Assembly (NCBI RefSeq): GCF_001748285.1
Contig: NZ_BDGT01000009.1
Location: forward strand, 52,157-116,156
From: Thermogemmatispora onikobensis
Lineage (GTDB): Bacteria; Chloroflexota; Ktedonobacteria; Ktedonobacterales; Ktedonobacteraceae
Reading direction: 5' to 3'
DNA: 64,000 nt
Every line of letters starts with the position of its first letter. Positions within the stretch are counted from its first letter, which is position 1. The translations under genes and the position numbers were made by a program. The notes under the pieces were generated by a model. That model saw only the letters and a program-made list of their open reading frames with translations, searched no databases and had not been told where the DNA came from. Shown in pieces: positions 52,200 to 61,375 of the stretch.

Positions 52200-53783
52200 A
52201 TGACCACAACTGCCACCATTCCCAAGGGGAAGTACCACATCTGGACGGTCGGCTGTCAGATGAATCAGGCCGACTCGCAGCGCATTCAGAGCATGCTTGA
52301 TGAGTTGGGGTGGGAAGAGGCGAGCCTGGAGCAGGCCAATCTGGTCGTGCTCAATACCTGCAGCGTGCGCCGGGCGCCCGAGGAGAAAGCCCACAATCTG
52401 CTGGTGCGCCTCAAGCAGATGAAGGAGCGGCGCAGCGATCTGCTGATTGCTCTGATGGGCTGCATGATCGGCAATCAAAAGACCATCGACGAGCTGACGC
52501 ACCGCTATCCCCATATCGATCTGCTCTTCAAGGTAGAGCAGGCCGATATCCTGCCGCGCTTCCTCGAAGAGCGCTGGACGCCTATCTCCGGAGCGGGCTG
52601 CCTGGATATCGAGTATCAGGATGAGAGCGGCCAGCTGCACCAGCTCCAGCCGCTGCCGTGGGAGGCGGAGACGGAGACGGAGGGGCGCCCCCATCAGCAT
52701 CAGAGTCAGCCGGCGCCGACCATCGCCACCTCGCTCAGTCGCAGCGGGCAGCGCACGGTCTTGCCAATGGCCATCACGCCACGCCCTGGCGAGCGCGTGG
52801 CCCACTATCCGACCAAGATCGAGGCGCGCTATGTGGCGCCTACCGCCTGGCTGCCGGTGATCTTGGGCTGCAATAAGGTCTGCACCTACTGCATTGTCCC
52901 CTACCGCCGGGGCCGTGAGCGCAGCCGCCCGCTGGCGGAGGTCTACGCCGAAGCGCAGTCCCTGGTGGCCAAGGGCGCCCGCGAGCTGACACTGCTCGGC
53001 CAGACCATCGAGGCCTATGGCCTCGATCTGCCTGGTCAGCCCGATCTGGCCGACTTGATGGAGAAGCTGAGCGAGATCGACGGCCTCAAGCGCATTCGCT
53101 TTATGACCTCCTACCCGCGTCACATGACGGATCGCATGATCCAGCGCATGGCAGCCCTGCCCAAGGTCTGCGAGCATGTCAATATTCCTGTGCAGTCGGG
53201 CGACGACGCCGTGCTGCTCCGCATGAAGCGCGGCTATACCATCGCCGAGTACCGCGAGCTGATCGCCAAGCTGCGCGCCTGGTGGCCCGGTGTGACGCTC
53301 TCGACGGATGTCATCGTCGGCTTCTGCGGCGAGACCGAGGAGGAGTTTCAGCATACGCTCGACCTGCTGGAGGAGATCCGCTTCGATGTGGTTCACGTGG
53401 CCGCCTACTCACCTCGCCCGGGCACGGTGGCGGCCCGCTGGTCCGACGATGTGCCGCTGGCCGAGAAGAAGCGCCGGCTGCACGCCGTTGAGGAAGTGCA
53501 GGCCCGCATTGCTCTGGAGCTGAATGAGCAGTATGTGGGACGAGTGGAGGAGGTGCTGATCGAGGAGAGCAATACGCTGCATGGCCGCCGTCAGTGGAAG
53601 GGCCGCAACCGCGGCAATAAGCTGGTTTACTTCCCTCCCGCTGATGACGAAGGACATCTGTCCTTCCACGATGGACGCGAGGCGGGCGTCGATCTGGAGG
53701 CGCTGCGCCCCGGCGACCTGGTGCAGGTGCGCATCGAGCGCGCGACGGCCTGGTCCTTGCAGGGTTGCGCCGTTGCGGTATAA
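52200..53783 (+). CDS. miaB: tRNA-2-methylthio-N6-dimethylallyladenosine synthase (MiaB)
   Basis: A 527-residue radical-SAM methylthiotransferase that modifies A37 of tRNAs reading codons that begin with U. N-domain cysteines are in TVGCQMN, NTCSVRR and LMGCMIGN. The radical-SAM triad is GCNKVCTYC (near residues 223-230), followed by IVPYRRGRERSRP. A C-terminal TRAM-like domain ends the protein. Compared with usual MiaB (~450 residues) an insert of about 85 residues at roughly 125-210 separates the two domains; it is low-complexity, with Gln/His/Pro. GGAGAGGGA precedes ATG 52200; the frame opens at 52173. Confidence 0.9.
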   Translation: MTTTATIPKGKYHIWTVGCQMNQADSQRIQSMLDELGWEEASLEQANLVVLNTCSVRRAPEEKAHNLLVRLKQMKERRSDLLIALMGCMIGNQKTIDELTHRYPHIDLLFKVEQADILPRFLEERWTPISGAGCLDIEYQDESGQLHQLQPLPWEAETETEGRPHQHQSQPAPTIATSLSRSGQRTVLPMAITPRPGERVAHYPTKIEARYVAPTAWLPVILGCNKVCTYCIVPYRRGRERSRPLAEVYAEAQSLVAKGARELTLLGQTIEAYGLDLPGQPDLADLMEKLSEIDGLKRIRFMTSYPRHMTDRMIQRMAALPKVCEHVNIPVQSGDDAVLLRMKRGYTIAEYRELIAKLRAWWPGVTLSTDVIVGFCGETEEEFQHTLDLLEEIRFDVVHVAAYSPRPGTVAARWSDDVPLAEKKRRLHAVEEVQARIALELNEQYVGRVEEVLIEESNTLHGRRQWKGRNRGNKLVYFPPADDEGHLSFHDGREAGVDLEALRPGDLVQVRIERATAWSLQGCAVAV

Positions 53784-53784
53784 T
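53757..53784 (+). promoter_or_regulatory. Candidate promoter of the TPR protein gene, inside miaB
   Basis: TTGCAG (53757-53762) and TATAAT (53779-53784) with a 16-base spacer. The -35 and spacer lie within the last codons of miaB; the -10 spans its stop. The leader to ATG 53847 is about 55 bases. Confidence 0.5.
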
Positions 53785-53846
53785 AGGCGGGCCAGGCCCT
53801 GGCCCGCGGCATTTCGCAGTTCGTTCGTAGATGGAGGTGGCTTCTG

Positions 53847-54662
53847 ATGACGCAAGCGCTATCGGCGGAGGAGAAGGCCCGGCTGAAAAAGCAGTGGACG
53901 GAGCTGGCCATTCAGCAGGCCCTGGCTAGCCAGTGGCAGGAAGCGGTGGTCACGAATAAGAATATCTTGAACCTCTTCCCAAATGAGGCCGAGGCCTACA
54001 ACCGCCTGGGCAAGGCCTACCGCGAGCTGGGCATGTACGCCGAGGCCCGCGAGGCCTACTCACAGACGCTCAAGCTCAATCCCAATAATACGATCGCGCG
54101 CAAGAATCTGGAACAGCTCGCCTTGATCCAGGAGGATCAGGCCCGCATCAATGCCGCCACTGTCGCTATCGACCCGGTGATCTTCAATGAGGAGCCAGGC
54201 AAGCGGACAACCACCGACCTGATCAACCTGGCCGAACCCCAGGTGCTGGCCCGCGTCAGCACCGGCGAGAAGGTCCAGCTTGAGCGCGATGGCCATGCGA
54301 TCTACGTGCACTCCGCTACAGGTGAGCGGATCGGCCAGATTGAGCCGCGGCTGGCTAACCGCCTGATCACGTTGATGGAGCACGGCAATCGCTACGAGGC
54401 CGCGATCTCAACACTGGATAACAACCACGTCCGCGTGGTGATCAGTGAGTCCTATCAGCATCCGAGCATGGTGGGGACGGTGAGCTTCCCAGCCCAGGCC
54501 GGTGGTGAACTCGTCAGACCGTACACCAAGGATAGCATGCTGCGCTACGACCGCGATGAGGAGGATGAGCTGCTCAGCGAGGACGAGTACTACGAGGGCA
54601 CCGAGGATAGCGATGAGTACAGCGACCTCGATTTCGAGTCCGGCAGCGATGTCGAGGAGTAA
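53847..54662 (+). CDS. TPR protein with acidic tail
   Basis: A 271-residue protein. Residues ~30-95 hold two TPR units (ALASQWQEAVVTNKNILNLF, AEAYNRLGKAYRELGMYAEA, then REAYSQTLKLNPNN). A beta-rich central region (about 130-220: VSTGEKVQLERDGHAIYVHS) is not recognised. The last 40 residues are strongly acidic with Tyr (DEEDELLSEDEYYEGTEDSD). Likely a protein-binding adaptor. GGAGGTGG precedes ATG 53847. A small perfect hairpin follows. Confidence 0.75.
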   Translation: MTQALSAEEKARLKKQWTELAIQQALASQWQEAVVTNKNILNLFPNEAEAYNRLGKAYRELGMYAEAREAYSQTLKLNPNNTIARKNLEQLALIQEDQARINAATVAIDPVIFNEEPGKRTTTDLINLAEPQVLARVSTGEKVQLERDGHAIYVHSATGERIGQIEPRLANRLITLMEHGNRYEAAISTLDNNHVRVVISESYQHPSMVGTVSFPAQAGGELVRPYTKDSMLRYDRDEEDELLSEDEYYEGTEDSDEYSDLDFESGSDVEE

Positions 54663-54667
54663 CAACG

Positions 54668-54688
54668 GAGAGCAAGACCTGCTCTCCC
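54668..54688 (+). terminator. Hairpin after the TPR gene
   Basis: GGAGAGCA at 54668-54675 and TGCTCTCC at 54681-54688, loop AGACC, five bases past the stop. No T-run. Confidence 0.5.
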
Positions 54689-54803
54689 AGGCATCGGTTG
54701 CCGTTCCTGCTATCTCCGCTCTGCTCTGCCCTGAATCCGTGAATCTCTTCTATTATCATCCATTGACAAGACTACTCTGATCTGGAAAGAGGTTTTGCTT
54801 GCT

Positions 54804-54923
54804 ATGAATAAGCGTAAACGAGTCGCTCAGCGCAAACATCGGATGAAGGAGAAGAAACGCCAGGAGAAGCGCAAGGCTCAGCGAGCCAGCGCGAGTGCGG
54901 CTGCGAATACGGCGCGGCGGTAA
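54804..54923 (+). CDS. Tiny basic protein, possibly ribosome-associated
   Basis: A 39-residue protein from ATG 54804 to TAA 54921-54923. It is mostly Lys/Arg/Gln/Ala: NKRKRVAQRKHRMKEKKRQE followed by an Ala/Ser tail. The Lys/Arg pattern recalls the short bS22/AURKAIP1-type proteins of actinobacterial ribosomes, which are of similar size, but the match is by eye. AGAGG lies 12 bases upstream. The PucR-type gene starts 33 bases after the stop, so the two may be co-transcribed. Confidence 0.55.
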   Translation: MNKRKRVAQRKHRMKEKKRQEKRKAQRASASAAANTARR

Positions 54924-54956
54924 CGCCGCGCTTCCCTCTTGTATGGAGGCGCTGCG

Positions 54957-56651
54957 ATGACTAGCCCGTCCCCTGCTTCGGCGGCGACGGTGCGCAACGT
55001 GTTAACCTTGCTCGCTTCCCGCGATGCCCAACTGGTGGCCGGCGCCGAAGGGCTGGAGCGCCGCGTGACCTGGGCCTTGCGAATGCGCGCCCGCCTGCCA
55101 GCTTTCGAAAGTATCCGTGGCGGCGAGCTGGCCTTGCTGAGCCTGACTCAGCTGCGCCGTCTCGATGAGACATTGCCACATCTGCTGCAGACACTGCATC
55201 GGGAAGGGATCGCCGCAGTGGCGGTCGCTGCCCCTTCGATCGAGGCCCTTGGACCGGAGGCGGAGGCTATGGCCAATCGGCTGCACCTGCCGCTGATCTA
55301 TCTACCGGCTTCGGCCCCGCTGGAGGAGATTGTGCGCGAGGTGATTACCTTCGTGGCCAGCTTCCGCAGCGAGGTCGAGCGCCGCGCTACCGAGGTGGCT
55401 CAGCAGCTGATGCAGCTCAGCGTACAGGGCGTCGGTATCCAGGGCCTCTGTGAGCATCTGGCGCGTGTGACTGGCAAGTGGGTAGTGGTCCAGGACGCGG
55501 ACTACTCGCCTCGCTGGCAGGTGGCTCCCCCCACCGCCCAGCCAGAGGGCCTGCTACCTATCAACCTGCCTCCTCTACAGGACGAGGATGCTCTGCGCCA
55601 GGAGGGCCTGGCGCGCGTCGTGGTCCCGATCCTCATCCGCCACGAGATCGTCGGCTATCTCTCCTTGATTGGCCGGGAACAGACCTTCGATTATCAGGAG
55701 CGCCTCCTGCTTGGCCAGGTCTCTCCTATTCTGGCACTGGAGTTTGTGCGTGAGCGCGAGCGCAGCGAGGTGGAGAGCCGCTATCAGCTGGAGGCTTTCT
55801 TCGATGTGGTGCAGGGCAACTACCAGCAGCCGGAGGAGATGCAGGCTCGCGCTCGCTTGCTTGGCCACGACCTGACTCCTCCCCAGGTGGTGGTGGTCTT
55901 CGAACTCTCCCCCCAGCAGGCAGCCCCTCTGGCCGGAACCATCGCCGCCGGCTGGAGCAGGCGCGTGCGCGAGGAGCTCCTGCGCTCCTGGCCTTCGGCC
56001 TGGGTGGTCGCGGAACAGCACCGTGTAACGGCTCTGCTGCCGCTCGGCAACCTGCGCACGGGAGGCGGCGATTCGCGCTCCGACCATGAGCTGGAGCAGG
56101 CGCTTTTCTCGCGCCTGGAACGGGTGCATAGTCGGATTCAGCAAAGCACCAATTTTCTGAGCACCTCCGCTGGCAGCTCTCGCTCTCCGGCGCGCGACGA
56201 GAGCGATCCTCTCTATTCGGTGGGCGTCGGGCGCATCGCTCAGCAGATCCAGGGCCTCGGACAGTCTATGCGGGAGGCCCAGCAGGCCCTGGAGATTGGG
56301 CGCCGCCTCTTCGGCGAGGGCCGCCTCCATTCGTTCGCCCGCCTCGGCATCTATCGCCTCCTCTTCCACCTCTACGGCCACGAGGAGCTGACGGCTTTCT
56401 ATCGCGAGACGCTCGGCCCGCTGCTGGAACACGACAGCCGCGGCGGCGAGTTGATCGAGACGCTGGAGTGCTTTTTCCGCTGTAATGGCAATCTCAGCGA
56501 GGCGGCGCGCGCTATGCATATGCACCGCAACTCGCTGCTCTATCGCCTGGAACGCATCGAGGAATTGCTCGGCCAGTCCCTTGAGGATTCAGAGCTGCGA
56601 CTCTCTTTGCAAATCGCTCTAAAAATCCGCTATATGCTTCAGGAACGCTGA
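54957..56651 (+). CDS. PucR/CdaR-family transcription regulator
   Basis: A 564-residue regulator from ATG 54957, with GGAGG seven bases upstream. Residues ~10-130 form the PucR N-domain (NVLTLLASRDAQLVAGAEGL, FESIRGGELALLSL, LPLIYLPASAPLEEIVREVI). A GAF-like middle follows. The C-terminal HTH_30 domain is complete: LIETLECFFRCNGNLSEAAR, MHMHRNSLLYRLERIEELLG. PucR proteins usually respond to purines, sugar acids or other small molecules and control nearby catabolic genes; no such operon adjoins here, so the target is open. Confidence 0.85.
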   Translation: MTSPSPASAATVRNVLTLLASRDAQLVAGAEGLERRVTWALRMRARLPAFESIRGGELALLSLTQLRRLDETLPHLLQTLHREGIAAVAVAAPSIEALGPEAEAMANRLHLPLIYLPASAPLEEIVREVITFVASFRSEVERRATEVAQQLMQLSVQGVGIQGLCEHLARVTGKWVVVQDADYSPRWQVAPPTAQPEGLLPINLPPLQDEDALRQEGLARVVVPILIRHEIVGYLSLIGREQTFDYQERLLLGQVSPILALEFVRERERSEVESRYQLEAFFDVVQGNYQQPEEMQARARLLGHDLTPPQVVVVFELSPQQAAPLAGTIAAGWSRRVREELLRSWPSAWVVAEQHRVTALLPLGNLRTGGGDSRSDHELEQALFSRLERVHSRIQQSTNFLSTSAGSSRSPARDESDPLYSVGVGRIAQQIQGLGQSMREAQQALEIGRRLFGEGRLHSFARLGIYRLLFHLYGHEELTAFYRETLGPLLEHDSRGGELIETLECFFRCNGNLSEAARAMHMHRNSLLYRLERIEELLGQSLEDSELRLSLQIALKIRYMLQER

Positions 56652-57121
56652 GCTGTATCTCCACCCAATCCTATAACCTTCTTCCTCTTATGCCCTTGTT
56701 TTTGCTCTTCCGTGTCAGGAGTCTCTCCTCACCCCGGCAGGAATCTCAGCCATAGCCCGATAGTCTGGAATAGCTACCAGACAGCTATCGATGTGCTATC
56801 CTTTACAGAGATGTACCATTGTGATATGCCTGACTGAGGCGAGATCGAGCAGGACCGCCACACCGCGGCGCGCCGCTGGGTGCACAGGATTTTTCGGGAG
56901 CCCTGGTCGAGCTTCCTCCCACCAGGTGGTGAGAAGAGCAAGAACCAGCCAGGGCTACCCCCCTCTCGCAAGCAATCGCTGTCGAGCCGCAACCGGCACT
57001 AGCACATTGCTGCTTTTTCTGATCATATTATCGGTTCTGCTTTCCGGTAAAAGATGCGTCTTTCTCTATAGAAGACCTTGAGTTGACTGAACTGAGCTAC
57101 AGCGAAGAGAGGACTTCTAGC
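56652..57121. other. Gap upstream of the phosphoesterase gene
   Basis: About 470 bases. TGC followed by TATCCT at 56793-56801 could be a weak extended -10, and GTCTGG/CCAGAC at 56763-56782 is a small dyad just upstream. No gene is supported. Confidence 0.35.
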
Positions 57122-57895
57122 ATGCGCATTGCGATTTTGTCGGATATTCATGGCAACCCAATCGCGCTGGAGGCTGTGCTGGCCGATATCCAGAGGCAGG
57201 GGCCAATCGATGAGTACTGGATTCTGGGCGACCTGGTTGCCATCGGCTATGATCCCGTGGCCGTGCTGGAGCGGGTGACGAAGCTGCCACGGGTGCGTTT
57301 TACGCGCGGAAATACCGATCGCTATGTGGTAAGTGATGAGCTGCCCATCTCGATCGAGCAGATACGGGCTCAGGGTCGCCTTGAGCTGTTGCCCAAGCTG
57401 CTGAGCACGGTGAAGAGTTTCGCCTGGACCAAGGGCTATTTGACGGCTACGGGCTGGCTGGACTGGCTGGGCCGCCTCCCCCTGGAGCAGCGGCTGACCT
57501 TGCCCGATGGGACACGCTTGCTCGGGGTACATGCAGCCCCCGGTACTGACGATGGCCCCGGCATCCATCCCCGCTTAAGCGAGGCCGAGCTGGAGGCCCT
57601 GGTGAAGGATTGCAATGCCGATCTGATCTGCGTTGGCCATACCCATATTCCGCTTGATCGTACAGTGGCTGGGGTGCGCGTGGTGAATCTGGGCAGCGTG
57701 AGCAATCCGGTGACACCAGAGCTGGTGGCTAGCTATGCCATTGTGAAGGCCAATAATAGCGGTTACCAGCTTCAGCTGCGGCGCGTTCCTTATGATCGAG
57801 AGGCGGTGATGGAGGCGATCCGGCGCGCTCGTCATCCGGCGAGCGATTATCTGCTGGGCTTTATGCGCGGGGAGTTCGTGGCAAAGCAGGGCTAG
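57122..57895 (+). CDS. YfcE/MJ0936-type metallophosphoesterase
   Basis: A 257-residue calcineurin-fold phosphoesterase from ATG 57122. The metal motifs are all present: SDIHGN (residues 6-11), GDLVA, GNTD and GHTHIPLD. Such enzymes hydrolyse phosphodiesters or small phosphate esters using two metal ions. The ~80-residue insert after GNTD is longer than in E. coli YfcE. GAGAGGA precedes the start; the frame opens at 57083. The Ser/Thr kinase gene follows after 73 bases, so the pair may share a transcript. Confidence 0.85.
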   Translation: MRIAILSDIHGNPIALEAVLADIQRQGPIDEYWILGDLVAIGYDPVAVLERVTKLPRVRFTRGNTDRYVVSDELPISIEQIRAQGRLELLPKLLSTVKSFAWTKGYLTATGWLDWLGRLPLEQRLTLPDGTRLLGVHAAPGTDDGPGIHPRLSEAELEALVKDCNADLICVGHTHIPLDRTVAGVRVVNLGSVSNPVTPELVASYAIVKANNSGYQLQLRRVPYDREAVMEAIRRARHPASDYLLGFMRGEFVAKQG

Positions 57896-57968
57896 CCGCG
57901 GCTGGCCCACCCAGCTCCCTCCCACTCCAGATAGGGAGCTGATCACACGCTATACAGGAAGAGGAGCA

Positions 57969-59594
57969 ATGAGCGACTACAGCGGCCTGCAGCTCGGCCA
58001 CTATCGCCTGGAACGCTTGCTTGGGGCCGGCAGTTTTGCCCAGGTCTATCTGGCGACCCATGTGCACTTGCAGACACAGGTCGCTGTCAAGGTGCTGCAT
58101 GCGGCGCTCGGCCCCGAGGCAGTCGAGCAGTTCCGCCGCGAGGCGCGTACCATTGCCGCTCTGGTGCATCCGCATATTGTGCGCGTCTTGGATTTTGGGC
58201 TGCACGAGGGGCACCTGCCCTATCTGGTGATGGATTATCTGCCCGGCGGCTCGTTGCGTCAGCGCTACCCGCGCGGGAGTCGTCTGCCGCTGGCGCTGGC
58301 TTTGAGCTACGTGCGCCAGGCGGCGGAGGCGCTGCAGTATGCTCACGAGCGACGCATCGTTCATCGGGATGTGAAGCCGGAGAATATGCTGCTGGGAGAG
58401 GATGGCCTGCTGCGGCTGGCGGATTTCGGCATTGCGACTATCCTGGAGACAACGGGATCGCTGGGCCACGCTGTGGACGGTATGGCTGGCAGTCAGAATC
58501 TGGCGGGGACGGTGCTCTATATGGCCCCGGAGCAGATTCAGGCCCACCCACGCCCGGAGAGCGATCAGTATGCGCTGGCGGTGGTGCTCTATGAGTGGCT
58601 CTGTGGAGCACCGCCTTTTACGGGCAGCTTTGCCGAGGTGGCAGTGCGCCATTGCACGGTGATGCCACCTCCTCTACGCGCCCAGGTGCCTGAGCTACCG
58701 CCGGCGGTAGAGGAGGTCATTCTGCGGGCTTTGGCCAAGGATTGGCGCGCCCGCTTCCCTTCGGTGCGCGCTTTTGCGGAGGCGCTGGAGCAGGTCAGCG
58801 GGGTGGCGGTGCTCATGGCTGGCGCCGGCGCGTCGCTGCCTTTGTCGGCGTCTGGGGGAGGCCTCCTCTCGGCTGGAGCCGCCGCGGCTCTGCCAACAGA
58901 GCAGGCTCCCGTTGCTTTTTCGTATTATGCTGAGACGGGGGCGCCTCCGCCGCGCCTGCCTCCACCTCCAATGGCCCTGAATTATTTGCCGCTCCTGCGA
59001 GGTCCAGTCAGGCCGAAGCAGCTTCTCTATCTGGCTATCTACGCTGTTGTGCTGATTGTGCCGTTCCTGCCATTGTTGTTACTGCGCCCACCTTTACAGA
59101 CGCTGGGCTTGCCTCTCTGGCTCTATACGGCGATCGGTGGCTCGCTGGTGGGCAGCGGCACATTGTTGGCAGGAGCACTGTGGGGAAGCTGGCGCGGAGC
59201 AGTGGTCAATGGGGTCTATGCGCTCTTTCTGGCGACGATCAGTCTGACAGGGCATTGGCTGTCATTTTCTCCATTTCTGCTCATGCCTCCTATAGCGGCG
59301 CTGCTGACTGGTTGGATCTATGAGCGCCGTACGCTGCGCGGTCTGGAGCGGGCGCTCTTAGCTTTGCTGCCAGGCGCTTTGCTGCTGGTGCTGGGGCCGC
59401 TGCTGGGCAATCTGTTGGGAAAGACAGGCATGGCCGAGGTCACGCTGGCTTTGCTGGTGACGCTGGCAACGTTGATCCCTGGCCTGACGAACGGGTTGTT
59501 GTGGAGTGTGCTGGCGTCCCTGCTGGTGATGCTTCTGGTCAGCGCGCTGGTTGAGATGGCCCTGCAGCAATGGCTCGAGCGCCAACAGGGTTGA
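57969..59594 (+). CDS. Membrane-anchored Ser/Thr protein kinase 1
   Basis: A 541-residue kinase. Residues 11-275 are a complete kinase domain: glycine loop GAGSFAQVYLA, K41, HRDVKPEN with D134, DFG at 152-154 and MAPEQ. A Pro/Ala linker follows, then from about residue 355 five or so membrane helices (LLYLAIYAVVLIVPFLPLLL onward). No PASTA or other outer domain. GAAGAGGAG precedes ATG 57969. Its close paralogue starts at 62381 with the same first 19 residues. Confidence 0.92.
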   Translation: MSDYSGLQLGHYRLERLLGAGSFAQVYLATHVHLQTQVAVKVLHAALGPEAVEQFRREARTIAALVHPHIVRVLDFGLHEGHLPYLVMDYLPGGSLRQRYPRGSRLPLALALSYVRQAAEALQYAHERRIVHRDVKPENMLLGEDGLLRLADFGIATILETTGSLGHAVDGMAGSQNLAGTVLYMAPEQIQAHPRPESDQYALAVVLYEWLCGAPPFTGSFAEVAVRHCTVMPPPLRAQVPELPPAVEEVILRALAKDWRARFPSVRAFAEALEQVSGVAVLMAGAGASLPLSASGGGLLSAGAAAALPTEQAPVAFSYYAETGAPPPRLPPPPMALNYLPLLRGPVRPKQLLYLAIYAVVLIVPFLPLLLLRPPLQTLGLPLWLYTAIGGSLVGSGTLLAGALWGSWRGAVVNGVYALFLATISLTGHWLSFSPFLLMPPIAALLTGWIYERRTLRGLERALLALLPGALLLVLGPLLGNLLGKTGMAEVTLALLVTLATLIPGLTNGLLWSVLASLLVMLLVSALVEMALQQWLERQQG

Positions 59595-59659
59595 GGGCAC
59601 AGGGGAGGGAGACCAATGTTTTGCTCCTGCTTCCAGCCTACGCCTGTCTCTCTCTGCCC

Positions 59660-60427
59660 TCACCACACCGGCAGCTCTAACCCCAGATAGGCCATCGCTT
59701 CCTCCCTCCTGTAGACGTGCAACCACAGCCCTCCCCCTTCCAGCTCCTCCACCCACGCCCCCGGCGTCCCCTTCAGCCGCTCCCTCCCCCAACGCTCCAC
59801 TACCTCCGCACTGTACAGGTTCTCCCCGTACAGATACCTGATCTCCACTCGCTCATCCTCTCCCCGCGGCAAAGGCCGCTCCGTCTGCTCCACCAGATAC
59901 ACCACCAGCGGCCTCCAGTACCGATAGAGCAATAGCGGCAGCTCCCTCCTCCAAAACCCCTGTTTCCCCTCCGTCTTCAGCAATTGCTCCGTCACCAATG
60001 CATAGGCCATCTCCGCCGGCACTTCCTCCTCCTCCTCCGCCGGACAGTACAGCACAAAGCACCAATCCAACCCCTTCAGCTCCCCTTCTTGCGCCGCTGC
60101 ATAGACATCAATCGCGACCCGCTCCTGCGGATCAAGCGGCTCGCTGCAGAAGCGCCGGAGCCGCTCCTCCAATCCAGGCCAGATCTTCGGCTCCAGCAGC
60201 GCCGCCCGCTCCTGCTCCGTCAGCCCCCTCACTTCCTCCCTCTCCGGGAAAAACAGTATGCCATACCACAGATCAAGAAACCTTTCTCTTTCCTCCCCTC
60301 CCCCCCACATATCCAGCAGAATAAAGCCCCGCTTGACCAGCGCTTCCAGAAAGGGACGCACTATCCCCGGATCGCGAAAGTCCTCCGGCCTCCTTAAGCC
60401 CATATACCAGAATTGGGTTGTCTTCAT
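59660..60427 (-). CDS. Candidate immunity partner of the toxin-like protein
   Basis: A 255-residue acidic soluble protein from ATG 60427; the frame opens at 60436. No domain is recognised. It has many Glu and aromatic residues (QFWYMGLRRPEDFRDPGIV near the start, EEEEEVP near residue 135). It lies 65 bases downstream of the gene with the nuclease-like tip and in the same direction, the position of immunity genes in polymorphic toxin systems. The coding strand is strongly purine-rich. Immunity function is inferred only from position. Confidence 0.5.
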   Translation of the reverse strand: MKTTQFWYMGLRRPEDFRDPGIVRPFLEALVKRGFILLDMWGGGEERERFLDLWYGILFFPEREEVRGLTEQERAALLEPKIWPGLEERLRRFCSEPLDPQERVAIDVYAAAQEGELKGLDWCFVLYCPAEEEEEVPAEMAYALVTEQLLKTEGKQGFWRRELPLLLYRYWRPLVVYLVEQTERPLPRGEDERVEIRYLYGENLYSAEVVERWGRERLKGTPGAWVEELEGGGLWLHVYRREEAMAYLGLELPVW

Positions 60428-60492
60428 ATCTATCACTCCACATCATTCAAACACTATATTTCACGGTACTCACAACAGCTACTATTTTTCCT

Positions 60493-61335
60493 TTATATTT
60501 TGACAAAAAAATTCACAATAGAATTCGGAAGTTTTCCAGAGCATAATTTATTCGCATCAAATATTAAATATATTACTCTATTTACATAATAACGTATAAA
60601 CCTTTCTATTTGTTTTTCTAAGTCTTCGATATTGGATCTTATATTTTTCGAATCGTAAGACTTTAAATCAATTATATCCCCATAAATATCTATCGCATCA
60701 GGCCCGAGATCACCATCGGGGGCGACCGGTTCCAAGCTTGCAATCAGAGAGAGATGATCATGAACCCACTGCAGTTCAAAGAAGGCGCCCTTGAACCTTG
60801 CGGAACTCTCCCCGAGGCGTAAATTGGCCTCCAGCTCAGTCAGACCACCAAAGCGTCGCAGCGTTTCCTCATCGATATCCAGTAACTCCATCAGAATATA
60901 GCACCAGTAGACAGGGTGGTGTTCGCGAACATCTTCAGCGAAGCCTTCTCCATAGAGAGCCGAAGCCCTCTCAAAGGTACCCACCTCACAGTGATCCTTA
61001 TCTCGCTTCTTCACTGTGGGATCAATTGGGAAGGGATCGACGAGCACGTTTGGCGTGGCCTGCGGCTCAGGAGTTTGCTCCGGCTGCTGCTGCGGCTGCG
61101 GCTGAACTGGAACCTGCACCTGTTTCTCGACCGACTTCTCAAGTAGTTGGAGAGCAAGCAACGACACATTCATCAGCGAGGCGATGAGCCCGAATATGAG
61201 AGGCCCCGCGAGTTCCATCGCAAAGAGCCCCACGTCCACCACGAGAAAGGCAATACCCAATGGCAGAGCGCCCACGCCAAAGGACCCACCTGCCACGCCT
61301 GCAAGGCAGATCACCCCGACAGCCAGTACAAGCAT
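60493..61335 (-). CDS. Membrane protein with PD-(D/E)XK nuclease-like C-terminal tip
   Basis: A 280-residue frame from ATG 61335. Two or three membrane segments fill residues 1-65; a Pro/Gln linker follows (73-93); residues ~100-200 are helical. The C-terminus has the spacing of a PD-(D/E)XK nuclease: E187 on a helix, P212-D213, then D223-L-K225, then a strand VIYLIFD. The last ~70 codons are very AT-rich (11 of 60 bases are G or C at 60541-60600), unlike the rest of the gene. That suggests a swapped toxin tip. The ATG lacks a good binding site and the frame is open 14 codons upstream; see 61376-61753. Confidence 0.55.
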   Translation of the reverse strand: MLVLAVGVICLAGVAGGSFGVGALPLGIAFLVVDVGLFAMELAGPLIFGLIASLMNVSLLALQLLEKSVEKQVQVPVQPQPQQQPEQTPEPQATPNVLVDPFPIDPTVKKRDKDHCEVGTFERASALYGEGFAEDVREHHPVYWCYILMELLDIDEETLRRFGGLTELEANLRLGESSARFKGAFFELQWVHDHLSLIASLEPVAPDGDLGPDAIDIYGDIIDLKSYDSKNIRSNIEDLEKQIERFIRYYVNRVIYLIFDANKLCSGKLPNSIVNFFVKI

Positions 61336-61375
61336 ATCAACGAATAGAATCCACCCTAGATTCCGCAGTTCCCAG

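Noticed and set aside
51090..53396. A 768-codon open frame on the minus strand
   Set aside because: It is antisense to the DnaJ-C/LamG gene and miaB, both of which have clear family motifs.
56774..56992. A 72-codon minus-strand frame before the phosphoesterase gene
   Set aside because: No binding site and no family feature.
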